This document shows, piece by piece, positions 1-9,433 of a stretch of 64,000 bases of DNA. Under the pieces are notes generated by a model, which did not search any database, was not told the DNA's origin, and saw only the letters and a program-made list of their open reading frames with translations. Position 1 is the first letter of the stretch. The number at the start of each line of letters is the position of its first letter. Origin of the DNA: Salinisphaera orenii subsp. halophila YIM 95161 (GTDB lineage Bacteria > Pseudomonadota > Gammaproteobacteria > Nevskiales > Salinisphaeraceae); the NCBI RefSeq assembly GCF_003732545.1, contig NZ_AYKF01000013.1, positions 1 to 64,000 on the forward strand, read 5' to 3'. The translations under genes and the position numbers were made by a program.

Positions 1-414
1 GTCGTCCGTGGAGTCGTCGGAACCACTGTCCGCGGAATCGCCGGAGGAATCATTCTCCGGCGCATTCGGTGACTGATCCGCGACATCGTCGGCCGGCGGC
101 GTGACGACCACTGTGCCACCGTCGGCGGCGTCATCGTTTCTGCCGGAATCGGAGCCATCGCCGTCATCCGGAGCCGTGGACGGCGTCTCCTCGGGAGTGG
201 AAGACGAGTCATCATCGCCCACCGACTCTTCCGGGTCGGGCGATTGGCTTTCCTCGTTCGCCCCCTCCTCGTCAGCCTCGGCCTCCTGCGACGCCGGCGG
301 CGTATCGGTCGCGCCGCCATCATCGTCGCTGCCGCCGCCCCCACCGGAACCACAGCCGAACAGCATCAGCGTCGACAACAAAGCCACGACACCCCAGGAC
401 ATTCGAATACGCAT
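1..414 (-). CDS. Acidic low-complexity lipoprotein (N-terminal part only)
   Basis: This is an open frame of 138 codons that starts at 414 and runs off the left edge of the window, so only the N-terminus is visible. A short basic start (MRIRMSWG) and a hydrophobic segment lead to a lipobox LMLFGC with Cys21, so a lipid-anchored envelope protein is likely. After the cysteine come Gly-rich residues and then about 115 residues dominated by Asp, Glu, Ser, Pro and Gly. No catalytic domain is visible in this part. Such a linker usually separates a lipid anchor from a C-terminal domain, which would lie outside the window. The strong acidity resembles the FKBP lipoprotein near 54 kb. Function is unknown. 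Confidence 0.7.
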   Translation of the reverse strand, partial: MRIRMSWGVVALLSTLMLFGCGSGGGGGSDDDGGATDTPPASQEAEADEEGANEESQSPDPEESVGDDDSSSTPEETPSTAPDDGDGSDSGRNDDAADGGTVVVTPPADDVADQSPNAPENDSSGDSADSGSDDSTDD

Positions 415-1263
415 GCGCGAAACCACCTGTTGGAGGTTTCCGACAGACGTGTTTGGGCACGCGCCATGTGCGGAAACCTTGATTGCTCAAGTGTTCGCCG
501 TATGGCGTCTGCCAACGGCAGCCCGGCGGTCGTGACCCGCGGTCGCCCGCGCGCTTTAGATCCGTGGCTTTGCGTCCCTGCCTTTCGACAGGTTTGCCCT
601 TGTCATGCGGTTGACGGTTCGATGATCTCTCGACCAGGTCGACGCTTGAGCCGACCTCGACGGCGCGAACCATCGTTTCGAAACGAAAATCGTATCGCCT
701 CCCCCACTCGTAAAGCGTTATCGGCGGATATTGCGATCTCTGAACGACGAATCGCGAGGGTCGACGATCGATCCTTCTTCGCTGCACGTCGATACGTCTC
801 ATGACCAGCGTCGGCTGCTGGTACCGCTGGAATGGCCACGAACACCGGGGCGACGTCTGTCAACGCGTCGCGAGATCGAGAGGAGGGTGACGGCGCCCTC
901 GGCGGGCCAGAGCCGTATGTCGGGCCGGGGATTGCCTTGTGCGACCCGGCACGGTTGCTGCGAGAGGGCGGTTCCCGCGCGTAACGTTTCAGGCTAAAAC
1001 AATCCGGGCCTTACCATGCCGCGTTTTTACCGCCAGACACGCCCGATCGGCGCCGCCTCACGGATATGCGCACGGCGGTCGGCCAGCGACCATGGAACAA
1101 CATTCGTGGCGCGCACGATGCCGGATCGGACGCGGGCACATCGGTCCACAATGCGGTGACACGCCTGGCTTCAGCCCCGTCGCCGCGAACCACTGGATGT
1201 CTGGGCTTCGCTCTCGTATGCGGATGAGAAGCTGGGGCTATCAAGCCTCTCGGCTATAGCCAT
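415..1263. other. Gene-free stretch between lipoprotein gene and tRNA-Arg terminator
   Basis: About 850 bases with several short open frames on both strands. None shows a recognisable domain, a convincing ribosome binding site or protein-like composition; they are Arg/Ser-rich, as expected for chance frames in high-GC DNA. The promoter of the lipoprotein gene that starts at 414 must lie in the left part. I see no RNA gene or repeat here. Confidence 0.5.
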
Positions 1264-1296
1264 AAAAAAAGCCAAACGCCGAGGACGTTTGGCTTT
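1264..1296 (-). terminator. Rho-independent terminator of the tRNA-Ser/tRNA-Arg unit
   Basis: A perfect 11-bp stem (AAAGCCAAACG at 1268-1278 pairing with CGTTTGGCTTT at 1286-1296) with a 7-base loop is followed on the minus strand by a run of seven T residues (plus-strand A run 1264-1270). It lies 7 bases past the tRNA-Arg CCA end, the right place to end the tRNA transcript. Confidence 0.9.
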
Positions 1297-1302
1297 CTAT
1301 AC

Positions 1303-1379
1303 TGGTGCGCCCGGGAAGATTCGAACTCCCGACCTTGCGGTTCGTAGCCGCACGCTCTATCCAACTGAGCTACGGGCGC
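1303..1379 (-). tRNA. tRNA-Arg (ACG)
   Basis: A 77-base cloverleaf read on the minus strand. It starts GCGCCCGTAGCTCAG and ends with an encoded CCA (plus-strand TGG at 1303-1305). The anticodon loop is CTACGAA between TGCGG and CCGCA, giving anticodon ACG (read as ICG after deamination), which decodes CGU/CGC/CGA. The T arm GGGAGTTCGAATCTTCC is standard. It follows tRNA-Ser(GCT) on the same strand, the same pair seen downstream of alaS in many gammaproteobacteria. Confidence 0.95.
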
Positions 1380-1746
1380 TTTTGCTTTTTCCGACCGGCG
1401 TCAACTCAAACCATTGACTCCAAAAAGGTTATCAACTGTTTCGAGCGCGTCGCCCGTCGAGAGATCGTGATTGTACGCGAGCTTGAAACATGGGTCCAGT
1501 GCTGTATCGCGCGACCGGACGACTGTTTGAACACCCATGTCACCCAACGCCGCGCCTTCGCTCCGCCCCTGCATGCTCGACAGCCGGCGCCGCGTCAGTC
1601 GGCGAGCCGCGCGCTGTTTCTACACTGCTCGCACACCAGCGGTTGCCGTCACGAACGACGCGAGGTGAACTCACACCCGCAATTGGGACGATAGAGACAT
1701 GGGAAACCACGGAGAGCCCTCACGGACTCGGTACGCCACCCGGAAG

Positions 1747-1842
<96 letters not shown>

Positions 1843-2195
1843 CGTATTCCATACCACGCCGCCGACGTGGTTGCCGGCCTCATCCGATCCCGTTTCGACC
1901 GATGACCGACATCGTGACGGGCCGTCTCGATTACAAACGAACCCGCTGCGCGAGGCGCAAGACTATATCGACTCGGACACTGCGGGTAAACCCCCGTATC
2001 GGCCGAGACGGGTCCAGCGATCCCGCCCCGTCCGCTCGGAACACTGCAACGGGACCCACCGGATCTGACGTGATCGCCGCAGGGCGGGTCGAATCGTCGC
2101 GCGGCTCGAGAGCCACGGAGCGCAACATGCGCGTCCCGCGCGGAGCGCTCGCTGCAAACGCGGGATCGAGAGCGCCCGATCCCGATCCGCGACGT
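1843..2195. other. Spacer between tRNA-Ser and lysC; csrA absent
   Basis: About 350 bases. In many gammaproteobacteria the small regulator gene csrA sits between lysC or alaS and this tRNA-Ser/tRNA-Arg pair. No frame here encodes a CsrA-like protein (no MLILTRRVGE-type start). What is visible is a possible promoter at 1962-1990 and a short inverted repeat GGGATCG...CGATCCC at 2162-2183 just past the lysC stop. Confidence 0.5.
1962..1990 (-). promoter_or_regulatory. Candidate sigma-70 promoter for tRNA-Ser
   Basis: On the minus strand TTTACC (1985-1990) and TATAGT (1962-1967) are separated by exactly 17 bases. This matches 4 of 6 and 5 of 6 consensus positions. Transcription would start about 110 bases before the mature tRNA-Ser 5' end. 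It is the best promoter-like pair in the lysC/tRNA spacer but is only a pattern match. Confidence 0.4.
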
Positions 2196-3470
2196 CTAGT
2201 CCTGATCCGCCGTGGGCGTGAGTTCCGAGTCGACCCGCTGCGGTTCCTCGTCCAATTCGAACTCGTCGTGCAGTGCGCGTACGGCGAGTTCGAGATACTT
2301 GGTCTCGATCACGATCGAGATCTTGATCTCGGTCGTCGAGATCATGCGGATATTGATGTTCTCGTCGGACAACGCCTTGAACATGCGGGCGGCTACGTTG
2401 GCGTGCGAGCGCATGCCCACGCCGACCAGCGAGACCTTGGTGATGCCCGACTGGCCCGAGACTTCACGCGCACCCAGCTCCTTTGCAGACTTTTCGAGCA
2501 GTTCCTTGGCTGCATCGAAGTCGCGGCTGTGCACGGTGAAGGTGAAGTCGGTGAGCGTGTAATCGCTGCTGGAATCGCCGGAGACGTTCTGCAGGATCAT
2601 GTCCACTTCGATGTTGTGCTCGCCGATGGGCCCCAGCAGCGAGTAGGCGATACCGGGCCGGTCGGGGACACCGAGCACAGTCAGCTGGGCCTCGTCCTTG
2701 GTGAAGGCGATGCCGGAAATGATCGGTTCTTCCACTTGATCCTCCAGGGTGATGAGGGTACCGGGGCCATCGTCGAAGGTGGACAGCACGCGCAGCGGCA
2801 CACCGTACTTGCCGGCGAACTCCACCGCGCGGATCTGGAGCACCTTGGAGCCGAGGCTGGCCATCTCGAGCATCTCCTCGAAGGTGATCTGCTCCAGCCG
2901 GCGGGCATTGGGCACAACGCGCGGGTCGGTCGTGTAGACGCCGTCCACATCGGTATAGATCTGGCATTCGTCGGCACCGAGGGCCGCAGCCAGCGCCACG
3001 GCGGTCGTGTCCGAGCCGCCCCGCCCCAGGGTGGAGATCTCGCCCGACTCGGTGATGCCCTGAAAGCCCGCGACCACGGCGACGTTGCCCGCGTCCAGCG
3101 CACTGCGGAGATTGTCGGGCTCGATCCGCTGGATGCGCGCCTTGGCGTGGGCGTCGTCGGACACGATCGGGACCTGCCAACCCGTGAACGACTGCGCCTC
3201 GGCGCCGAGGTGGCGCAACGCCATGGCCAGCAGCGCGATGGTCACCTGCTCGCCGGTGGAGAGCAGCACATCCATCTCGCGCGCCACCGGACGGCCATCG
3301 AGCTCTTCGGCCAGCCCCTGCAGGCGATCCGTCTCGCCGCCCATCGCCGACACCACCACCACGACCTCGTCGCCGTTGTCGCGATAGCGTTTGACCTTCT
3401 CGGCGATGCGCTTGATCTTGTCGACCGAGCCGACGGACGAACCGCCGTATTTCTGGACTATCAGTGCCAT
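2196..3470 (-). CDS. lysC: Aspartokinase (aspartate kinase)
   Basis: The 424-residue protein phosphorylates aspartate with ATP, the first step towards lysine, threonine, methionine and diaminopimelate for peptidoglycan. The amino-acid-kinase domain is clear: KYGGSSVGS at residues 7-15, FQGIT...TLGRGGSDT at about 136-155 and YTDVDGVYTTDPR at 172-184. The C-terminal part (about 265-410) has two ACT-type regulatory regions, so feedback inhibition by lysine and/or threonine is expected for the family. The length fits single-function bacterial aspartokinases of the Pseudomonas type. The start MALIVQKYGG matches the family. It lies 66 bases downstream of alaS on the same strand, the usual order. 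Confidence 0.95.
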   Translation of the reverse strand: MALIVQKYGGSSVGSVDKIKRIAEKVKRYRDNGDEVVVVVSAMGGETDRLQGLAEELDGRPVAREMDVLLSTGEQVTIALLAMALRHLGAEAQSFTGWQVPIVSDDAHAKARIQRIEPDNLRSALDAGNVAVVAGFQGITESGEISTLGRGGSDTTAVALAAALGADECQIYTDVDGVYTTDPRVVPNARRLEQITFEEMLEMASLGSKVLQIRAVEFAGKYGVPLRVLSTFDDGPGTLITLEDQVEEPIISGIAFTKDEAQLTVLGVPDRPGIAYSLLGPIGEHNIEVDMILQNVSGDSSSDYTLTDFTFTVHSRDFDAAKELLEKSAKELGAREVSGQSGITKVSLVGVGMRSHANVAARMFKALSDENINIRMISTTEIKISIVIETKYLELAVRALHDEFELDEEPQRVDSELTPTADQD

Positions 3471-3536
3471 GGACTTGTCGATTCCCTCGCCGGGCGCGGT
3501 GCCCGCGCCGTGAATTGAACGATCCCGAGGCCTATC

Positions 3537-6152
3537 CTACGTCGCCAGCGCCCGTTCGACCCAGTCATAGACGCTGGCCAGCGCGTCGTCCAGCCGCTCC
3601 GGCTGACTGCCGCCGGCCTGGGCCATGTCCGGACGCCCGCCGCCCTTGCCGCCGACCTGCTCGGCCACGAAATTGACGAGATCGCCCGCCGGCAGCGCAC
3701 CGCTCTGGGATTTCGACACACCGGCGATCAGGGCCACCTTGCCGCCATCGGCCGCGCCCAGCACCACTACGGCGTTATCGAGCCTGTTCTTGAGCGAATC
3801 CACGGTGTCTCGCAGGACCTTGCGATCGGCGCCGTCCATGCGCCGCACCACCACCCGGGTACCACCAATCTCGCGCGCGCTGTCCGCGAGATCGTCGCCC
3901 TGGCTGGCGGCGAGTTTCTGATTCGCGGCGTCGAGTTCCCGTTCGAGCGCGGCCATGCGCTCCAGCGTGCGGTCGAGCTTGTCCTCCAGTTCCGCGGGCG
4001 CGGCCTTCAGACGCGCGGACACGCGCTGCTCGCGGGCCGCCAGCTCCTGGACCCGAGCCAGCGCCTCGACACCGGTCACGGCCTCCACGCGCCGGACCCC
4101 GGCGGCGACACCACGCTCGTCCGTGAGCTTGACCAGACCCAGAGCGCCGCTGGCCGGCGCGTGCGTGCCGCCACACAGCTCCACGGAGTAGTCGCCGAAG
4201 CGCACCACCCGCACCTCTTCGCCGTATTTCTCGCCGAAGAACGCCAGCGCACCTTCGGCGATCGCGTCGTCGTAGCGGCGCAGATAGAACTCGCCGCCGA
4301 TGTTCTCGCGCACCCGGGCGTTGACCTGTGCCTCGATATCGGCAAGCACTTCGGCCGAAACCGGCTCGTAGTGGGCGAAATCAAAACGCAGCCGCTCGGG
4401 CGCGACCAGGGAGCCCTTTTGACGCACGTGCGAGCCCAGCGTCTCGCGCAGCGCCGCATGCAGCAGATGCGTGGCCGTGTGATTGAGTTCGGTAGCATGT
4501 CGGCGCGCGGCGTCGACCCGGGCGGCCACCGCCGCACCGGCCTCGAACGTGCCCTCGGCGACCCGGCCGAAATGCAGGAACACGCCGTCCTGACGGCGGG
4601 TGTCGCTGACCTCGAAGCGCAGGCCCTCGCCCGCGATCACGCCGGTATCGCCGACCTGGCCGCCGGACTCGCCGTAGAACGGGGTCCGATCGAGCACCAG
4701 AACGCCCTCGTCCCCGGCCGTGAGCGCATCCACCGGCGCTTCGTTCTGCACCAGCGCGACGACCCGGGCCGACGCCTCGGTGTCGGTGTAGCCGAGAAAC
4801 TCGGTCGCCTGACTCAGATCCACCCGCGCGGTGTAGTCGGCGCCGAACTGGCTCGCCGCCCGGGCGCGCTCGCGCTGGGCCTGCATCTCGGCGTCGAAGC
4901 CGCGGGTGTCGAGCGTCAGCCCTCGCTCGCGGGCGACATCGTTGGTCAGATCGACCGGGAAGCCATAGGTGTCGTAGAGCTTGAACACGGTCTCGCCCGG
5001 GATCTCGTCTCCCTCCAGGCTCTCGATCGCATCCTCCAGAATGCGCATCCCCTGGGCGAGCGTGATCGCGAAACGCTGCTCCTCCTGTTCGATCACGCGC
5101 TCGATCTGCGCCCGGGAGTCCGCCAGCTCGGGAAACGCCTCGCCCATGAGCTCGACCAGCGGCGCGACCAGCTTGTAGAAGAAGGCATCAGTCGCCCCGA
5201 GCTTGTGCCCGTGGCGGATGGCGCGCCGCATGATCCGGCGCAGCACATAGCCGCGGCCTTCATTGGACGGCATCACACCGTCGGTGATCAAAAAGGCGGT
5301 GGCGCGGATGTGATCGGCAACGACCTTGAGCGAAGCCAGCCGTTCGTCGCCGGTCGCCGCGTCCACCCTCACGGCATCGGCGGCCGCGCCTATCAGCGTC
5401 TGGAAGACATCGATGCCGTAGTTGTCGTAGGTGCCCTGCAGCACGGCGGCGACCCGCTCGAGGCCCATGCCGGTGTCGATCGACGGGCTCGGCAGCGGCT
5501 TCAGTTCGTCGTCGGCCTGGCGGTCGTACTGCATGAAGACCAGATTCCAGATCTCCACGAAGCGGTCGCCGTCCTCTTCCGGCGTGCCCGGCGGGCCGCC
5601 CGGCACATCCGGCCCGTGATCGTAGAAGATCTCCGAGCACGGCCCGCAGGGGCCGGTGTCGCCCATCTGCCAGAAATTGTCCTTGGCGCCGATCCGCGAA
5701 AAACGATCAGCCGAGACGCCGATGTCGTTCAGCCAGATATCGGCGGCCTCCTCGTCCTCCTCGTAGATCGTCACCCAGAGGCGTTCCGCCGGCAGTCCGA
5801 GTTCGCCGGTGAGAAATTCCCAGGCGAAATGGATGGCCTCGCGCTTGAAGTAGTCCCCGAAGCTGAAGTTGCCCAGCATCTCGAAGAAGGTGTGATGGCG
5901 CGCGGTGTAGCCGACGTTCTCGAGGTCGTTGTGCTTGCCGCCCGCGCGGACGCAGCGCTGGGAGGACACCGCCCGCGCGTAGTCGCGCGTCTCGCGGCCG
6001 AGAAAGACGTCCTTGAACGGCACCATGCCGGCGTTGGTGAACAGCAGCGTGGGGTCGGAAGCCGGCACCAGAGACGATGACGCCACGAAGCGGTGCGCGT
6101 TATTCTGGAAATACTCGATGAAACGCGCACGCAGGGCGTTGGTGGTCATCAT
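3537..6152 (-). CDS. alaS: Alanine--tRNA ligase
   Basis: This cytoplasmic class II synthetase of 871 residues charges tRNA-Ala, close to the usual length of about 875. The N-terminus ([30 protein letters not shown]) starts the aminoacylation domain. The editing domain carries [10 protein letters not shown] and the zinc-binding ELCGGTH signature. The end, with [12 protein letters not shown] and DWVERAL, is the DHHA1-like C-Ala domain. Two adjacent Met codons open the frame; the second (start 6149) is equally possible. It is followed at 66 bases by lysC. No frameshift or missing motif is seen. Confidence 0.97.
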   Translation of the reverse strand: MMTTNALRARFIEYFQNNAHRFVASSSLVPASDPTLLFTNAGMVPFKDVFLGRETRDYARAVSSQRCVRAGGKHNDLENVGYTARHHTFFEMLGNFSFGDYFKREAIHFAWEFLTGELGLPAERLWVTIYEEDEEAADIWLNDIGVSADRFSRIGAKDNFWQMGDTGPCGPCSEIFYDHGPDVPGGPPGTPEEDGDRFVEIWNLVFMQYDRQADDELKPLPSPSIDTGMGLERVAAVLQGTYDNYGIDVFQTLIGAAADAVRVDAATGDERLASLKVVADHIRATAFLITDGVMPSNEGRGYVLRRIMRRAIRHGHKLGATDAFFYKLVAPLVELMGEAFPELADSRAQIERVIEQEEQRFAITLAQGMRILEDAIESLEGDEIPGETVFKLYDTYGFPVDLTNDVARERGLTLDTRGFDAEMQAQRERARAASQFGADYTARVDLSQATEFLGYTDTEASARVVALVQNEAPVDALTAGDEGVLVLDRTPFYGESGGQVGDTGVIAGEGLRFEVSDTRRQDGVFLHFGRVAEGTFEAGAAVAARVDAARRHATELNHTATHLLHAALRETLGSHVRQKGSLVAPERLRFDFAHYEPVSAEVLADIEAQVNARVRENIGGEFYLRRYDDAIAEGALAFFGEKYGEEVRVVRFGDYSVELCGGTHAPASGALGLVKLTDERGVAAGVRRVEAVTGVEALARVQELAAREQRVSARLKAAPAELEDKLDRTLERMAALERELDAANQKLAASQGDDLADSAREIGGTRVVVRRMDGADRKVLRDTVDSLKNRLDNAVVVLGAADGGKVALIAGVSKSQSGALPAGDLVNFVAEQVGGKGGGRPDMAQAGGSQPERLDDALASVYDWVERALAT

Positions 6153-6234
6153 GGCTAGCCGCGTCTCCCGAAAAGGCGCTACGTAAACAGCGCGCTAGTC
6201 TAGCAGAGCCGTTCCGACGGCCGAAGCGATACCG

Positions 6235-6540
6235 TCACCGAACGTCGCTGTCGCCGCGAATGCTGGCGATCTTGTCCGCGTTGGTCTGCTCCCGATCGGT
6301 CCGGCTACCCACCTTGATGGTGGTGAACACGCGCGGCGCGCCGAGGTCGTGGATGGTCTGATGGCACTCCTTGAACGCCGCGAAGACAGCATCCCACTCG
6401 CCCTCGACGTTGGTGCCGTAGGCGTGCAGTTGCGGATTCAGACCCGCAGCCTCGAGGATCGGACCACAGGCCGCGATATAGCGCGAGACGGAGACGCCCT
6501 CGCCGAGCGGGATGACACAGATTTCCGCGGTGACGCGCAT
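6235..6540 (-). CDS. MTH1187/YkoF-type thiamine-binding family protein
   Basis: A 101-residue cytoplasmic protein of the UPF0045 (DUF77) family, whose structurally known members are small ferredoxin-like oligomers that bind thiamine or related ligands. The N-terminus (AEICVIPLGEGVSVSRYIA) and the middle (LHAYGTNVEGEWDAVFAAFKECH) match the family pattern, and the segment GAPRVFTTIKVGSRTD is the usual last strand. The gene sits alone between alaS and recX. The physiological role of the family is unsettled; ligand binding is inferred from relatives only. Confidence 0.8.
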   Translation of the reverse strand: MRVTAEICVIPLGEGVSVSRYIAACGPILEAAGLNPQLHAYGTNVEGEWDAVFAAFKECHQTIHDLGAPRVFTTIKVGSRTDREQTNADKIASIRGDSDVR

Positions 6541-6631
6541 GGTTCGGCTCCGATGAACAGGGCATGCCCATCATGCCATCGCCGGCCCGGCACGGGTTCA
6601 TTCGAATCGGCCCGGCCGCGCGGGGCGCCGT

Positions 6632-7102
6632 TCAGTCGTCGAAAGCCGCCCGCAGCTGGTCGGCATCGAAGCCGCGCCGCTGCAGAAACCGCATCTGCTT
6701 GGCGCGCGCCGGAAAATCGTCGGGCAGCGCGACACCGAAACGCTTGACGCGCGCGGATTCGGCCAGCGCGGACCAGTCGACGTCAGCCTCGTCGATCGCG
6801 CTTTCGATCTCGGCGTCCGCGACGTCGAGTGCGGCCAGTTCGGCGCGGATGCGCACGGGGCCGATGCCGCGGGCGGACTTCGCGGCGACTACCGCCCGGG
6901 CGTAACGGGCGTTGCTCAGCAGGCCGTCATCGATCAGCGTGTCGAGCACGACCTCGACGGTCTCGGCGTCGTGGTCTCGCTTTTTCAGTTTGGCGGCCAG
7001 CTCGGCGCGGGCGTGCTCGCGCCGGGCGAGCAGATCCATGGCCTGCCGACGAGCCGCCAACCGCGCATCCCGATCGGACTCTAGGTCGCCCTCCGCCTGC
7101 AT
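6632..7102 (-). CDS. recX: Regulatory protein RecX
   Basis: A 156-residue modulator of RecA that caps or inhibits RecA filaments. It shows the three tandem three-helix repeats of the family, for example LLARREHARAELAAKLKKR, LIDDGLLSNARYARAVVAAK and RGIGPVRIRAELAALDV, and ends with RFLQRRGFDADQLRAAF. It begins 15 bases after the recA stop on the same strand, the standard recA-recX arrangement, so co-transcription is likely. Length and motifs are normal. Confidence 0.93.
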   Translation of the reverse strand: MQAEGDLESDRDARLAARRQAMDLLARREHARAELAAKLKKRDHDAETVEVVLDTLIDDGLLSNARYARAVVAAKSARGIGPVRIRAELAALDVADAEIESAIDEADVDWSALAESARVKRFGVALPDDFPARAKQMRFLQRRGFDADQLRAAFDD

Positions 7103-7117
7103 CAGCGCCGCCCTCGA

Positions 7118-8203
7118 TTACGCCTTGCCGGAGGCGCTCTTGTCGTCCGCGCCGAGCAGATCGGCGTCGCCGGCGGCTTCGGATTCGGCTTTCTCCTCGG
7201 ATTTCTTGCGCTTGGGCGCCGGCATCAGCTTCGCGCGCAACTCGGCCTCGAGCTTCTGCGCGATCTCGGGGTTGTCCTTGAGGAACTGGCGGGCGTTGTC
7301 CTTGCCCTGGCCGACCCGGTCGCCGTTGTAGGAATACCAGGAGCCGGCCTTCTCGATGAGGTTGTGGGCCACGCCCAGATCGATGATCTCGCCCTCGCGC
7401 GAGCTGCCCTCGCCGTAGAGGATCTCGAACTCGGCCTTGCGGAACGGCGGGGCCATCTTGTTCTTGACGACCTTCACGCGCGTCTCGTTGCCGATCACCT
7501 CGTCGCCCTTCTTGATCGAGCCGATGCGGCGGATATCCAGCCGGACCGAGGAATAGAACTTGAGCGCGTTGCCGCCGGTCGTGGTCTCCGGGCTGCCGAA
7601 CATCACACCGATCTTCATGCGGATCTGGTTGATGAACATCACCGTGGTCCCGGTGCGCTGGATGTTGGAGGTGAGCTTGCGCAGTGCCTGGCTCATCAGC
7701 CGGGCCTGAAGACCGACATGCGAATCGCCCATCTCGCCCTCGATCTCGGCCTTGGGCGTCAGGGCCGCCACCGAGTCGATCACCACGATATCGACCGCGG
7801 CCGATCGCACCAGCATGTCCGCGATCTCCAACGCCTGTTCGCCGGTATCCGGCTGCGAGATCAGCAGGTTCTCGATGTCCACACCCAGCGCTTCGGCATA
7901 GGTCGGGTCCAGGGCGTGCTCGGCGTCGATGAAGGCCGCGGTGCCGCCGGCCTTCTGTGTCTCGGCGATCGCCTGCAACGTCAGCGTGGTCTTGCCGGAC
8001 GACTCGGGACCGTAGATCTCGACCACACGGCCACGCGGGTAACCGCCGATGCCGAGCGCGATGTCCAGCGACAGCGAGCCGCTGGAAATCGAGGCGACAT
8101 TCGAATGGTCCACGTCGCCCATGCGCATGACCGATCCCTTGCCGAACTGGCGCTCGATCTGCGTCAGCGCCGCGGCGAGTGCTTTCTTGCGATCTTCATC
8201 CAT
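7118..8203 (-). CDS. recA: Recombinase RecA
   Basis: A 361-residue DNA-dependent ATPase for homologous recombination and SOS induction. Walker [10 protein letters not shown] is at residues 65-73, followed by [13 protein letters not shown] (Walker B region) and the DNA-binding loop area [21 protein letters not shown]. The C-terminus is basic then acidic and Ser/Ala-rich, as in other RecA proteins. The ATG at 8203 gives the typical start [17 protein letters not shown]. Only 64 bases separate it from the thpR stop. No obvious LexA-type CTGT-N8-ACAG site is visible in that gap, so SOS control, if present, acts through another sequence or further upstream. Confidence 0.98.
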   Translation of the reverse strand: MDEDRKKALAAALTQIERQFGKGSVMRMGDVDHSNVASISSGSLSLDIALGIGGYPRGRVVEIYGPESSGKTTLTLQAIAETQKAGGTAAFIDAEHALDPTYAEALGVDIENLLISQPDTGEQALEIADMLVRSAAVDIVVIDSVAALTPKAEIEGEMGDSHVGLQARLMSQALRKLTSNIQRTGTTVMFINQIRMKIGVMFGSPETTTGGNALKFYSSVRLDIRRIGSIKKGDEVIGNETRVKVVKNKMAPPFRKAEFEILYGEGSSREGEIIDLGVAHNLIEKAGSWYSYNGDRVGQGKDNARQFLKDNPEIAQKLEAELRAKLMPAPKRKKSEEKAESEAAGDADLLGADDKSASGKA

Positions 8204-8267
8204 AAGTCATCTTTTGCGTTGACGGCGCCGCCGGGGCGCGTGGATCCTTCGTGACCGGCGCATTATT

Positions 8268-8804
8268 TCACACCCCGGCACGCTTTATCGGCCGCGGTGT
8301 CAGCGGCCAGTAGCCCCGGCTCCGGTAGGCACCGGAGCGGGCGCCGGCCGCGCTTTCCACCAGATGAAAACCGGTCACCGGCCATGGCAATGGTGCGATG
8401 GCCGTCCGCGCCGGCGGCTCCGCTCGGCGCGCGATCGTGACGTGGGGTATGAAGGCCGCAGAATCAAGTCCTTCGGGGGCCAGCAGCGAGGCCAGCTCAT
8501 GCAGCGCCGACGGCGGGCTCGCCGGCCCGAGCCAGGCGACACCCGCCCGCTCGAAGCCGCCGCAGCGATCGAGCATCAGGGCGAACGCCGGCACCCGGAT
8601 CGCCTCCGCCCGCCGCACGAGCGCCCGCGCCTGCGCGGCATCGCAGAGCCCGTGGTAGGCCAGCGTCATGTGCAGACGATGGCGTGCAATGCGGCGACCG
8701 CGTATCGCCAGCGACGCCGCCCGGGCGTCGATGTCAGTAGCGGTCGCTGCGTCCGGCCACAGCGCGAAGAACAGTCGGCCGCCACGCGACCCGGACCCAG
8801 CCAT
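8268..8804 (-). CDS. thpR: RNA 2',3'-cyclic phosphodiesterase
   Basis: A 178-residue 2H phosphoesterase (LigT/ThpR family), which opens 2',3'-cyclic phosphates at RNA ends. The two catalytic HxTx motifs are present: HMTL in RHRLHMTLAYHG and HVTI in FIPHVTIARR. The N-terminus RLFFALWPDAATA is typical. It starts 3 bases after the pncC stop and is followed at 64 bases by recA, so pncC-thpR-recA-recX may be one transcription unit. The family is also called LigT. Confidence 0.9.
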   Translation of the reverse strand: MAGSGSRGGRLFFALWPDAATATDIDARAASLAIRGRRIARHRLHMTLAYHGLCDAAQARALVRRAEAIRVPAFALMLDRCGGFERAGVAWLGPASPPSALHELASLLAPEGLDSAAFIPHVTIARRAEPPARTAIAPLPWPVTGFHLVESAAGARSGAYRSRGYWPLTPRPIKRAGV

Positions 8805-8807
8805 CGG

Positions 8808-9317
8808 TTATTGCGCGTCGACGCGCTCGCGCAGGCCCACCAGCGCGGCGAGCACGCTCTCGCGACGCACCGCGGCGCGATCGCCGTCGAAGGCATAGCC
8901 CACCACGTCGGGCGCGTCGCCCCGGGCCTGCCAGCCGATGAAGACCGTACCGACCGGCTTGTCATCGCTGCCGCCGTCCGGGCCGGCCACGCCGGAGACC
9001 GCCACGGCCCAGTCGGCCGGGCTGTGCGCCAGCGTGCCGGCCAGCATCGCCTCGACCACGGGCGCACTGACGGCGCCGTGCGCCTCGATCAAGGCGGCGT
9101 CGACGCCGAGACAGGCCTGCTTGGCGGCGTTGGAATAGGTCACGAAACCCCGCTCGAACCAATGCGAACTGCCGGCGCGATCGGTACAGGCCGCCGCGAT
9201 CAGCCCGCCGGTACAGGATTCGGCGGTGGCCAGCCGCTGGCCGCGCGAGGGCAGCAGGGTGGCGAGCTGCTCGACCAGCTCGGCGATGGACTGGTTCGGG
9301 TCGTACGATGCGATCAT
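8808..9317 (-). CDS. pncC: Nicotinamide-nucleotide amidohydrolase (CinA C-terminal domain protein)
   Basis: A 169-residue stand-alone CinA C-terminal domain. Family members deamidate nicotinamide mononucleotide to nicotinate mononucleotide in NAD recycling. Conserved features are [12 protein letters not shown] near the N-terminus, [24 protein letters not shown] and [22 protein letters not shown]. The N-terminal MoCF-like domain of longer CinA proteins is absent, which is normal for gammaproteobacterial PncC. It is divergent from mutS, with 116 bases between the two start codons, and precedes thpR and recA. Confidence 0.92.
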   Translation of the reverse strand: MIASYDPNQSIAELVEQLATLLPSRGQRLATAESCTGGLIAAACTDRAGSSHWFERGFVTYSNAAKQACLGVDAALIEAHGAVSAPVVEAMLAGTLAHSPADWAVAVSGVAGPDGGSDDKPVGTVFIGWQARGDAPDVVGYAFDGDRAAVRRESVLAALVGLRERVDAQ

Positions 9318-9433
9318 CTACGCATTATGCCAACACCGGCGCCTGCGAAAAGGCGCCGCCACGCCTACAATCGGCGCTCGGCGGAGCGCCCGAACCGCTC
9401 CGCCGCCCACGCAGCCTGACCACGAGCCCGCCG

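Noticed and set aside
859-864. Minus-strand TTGACA in the gene-free region
   Set aside because: No -10 at the right distance (CGTGGC at 17 bases).
1902-3518. Long plus-strand frame opposite lysC
   Set aside because: Spans lysC antisense and the csrA-less gap; no motifs, no ribosome site.
4161-6080. Very long open frame antisense to alaS
   Set aside because: Its composition follows the codon bias of alaS read backwards (His/Arg/Val-rich) with no domain; alaS itself is complete.
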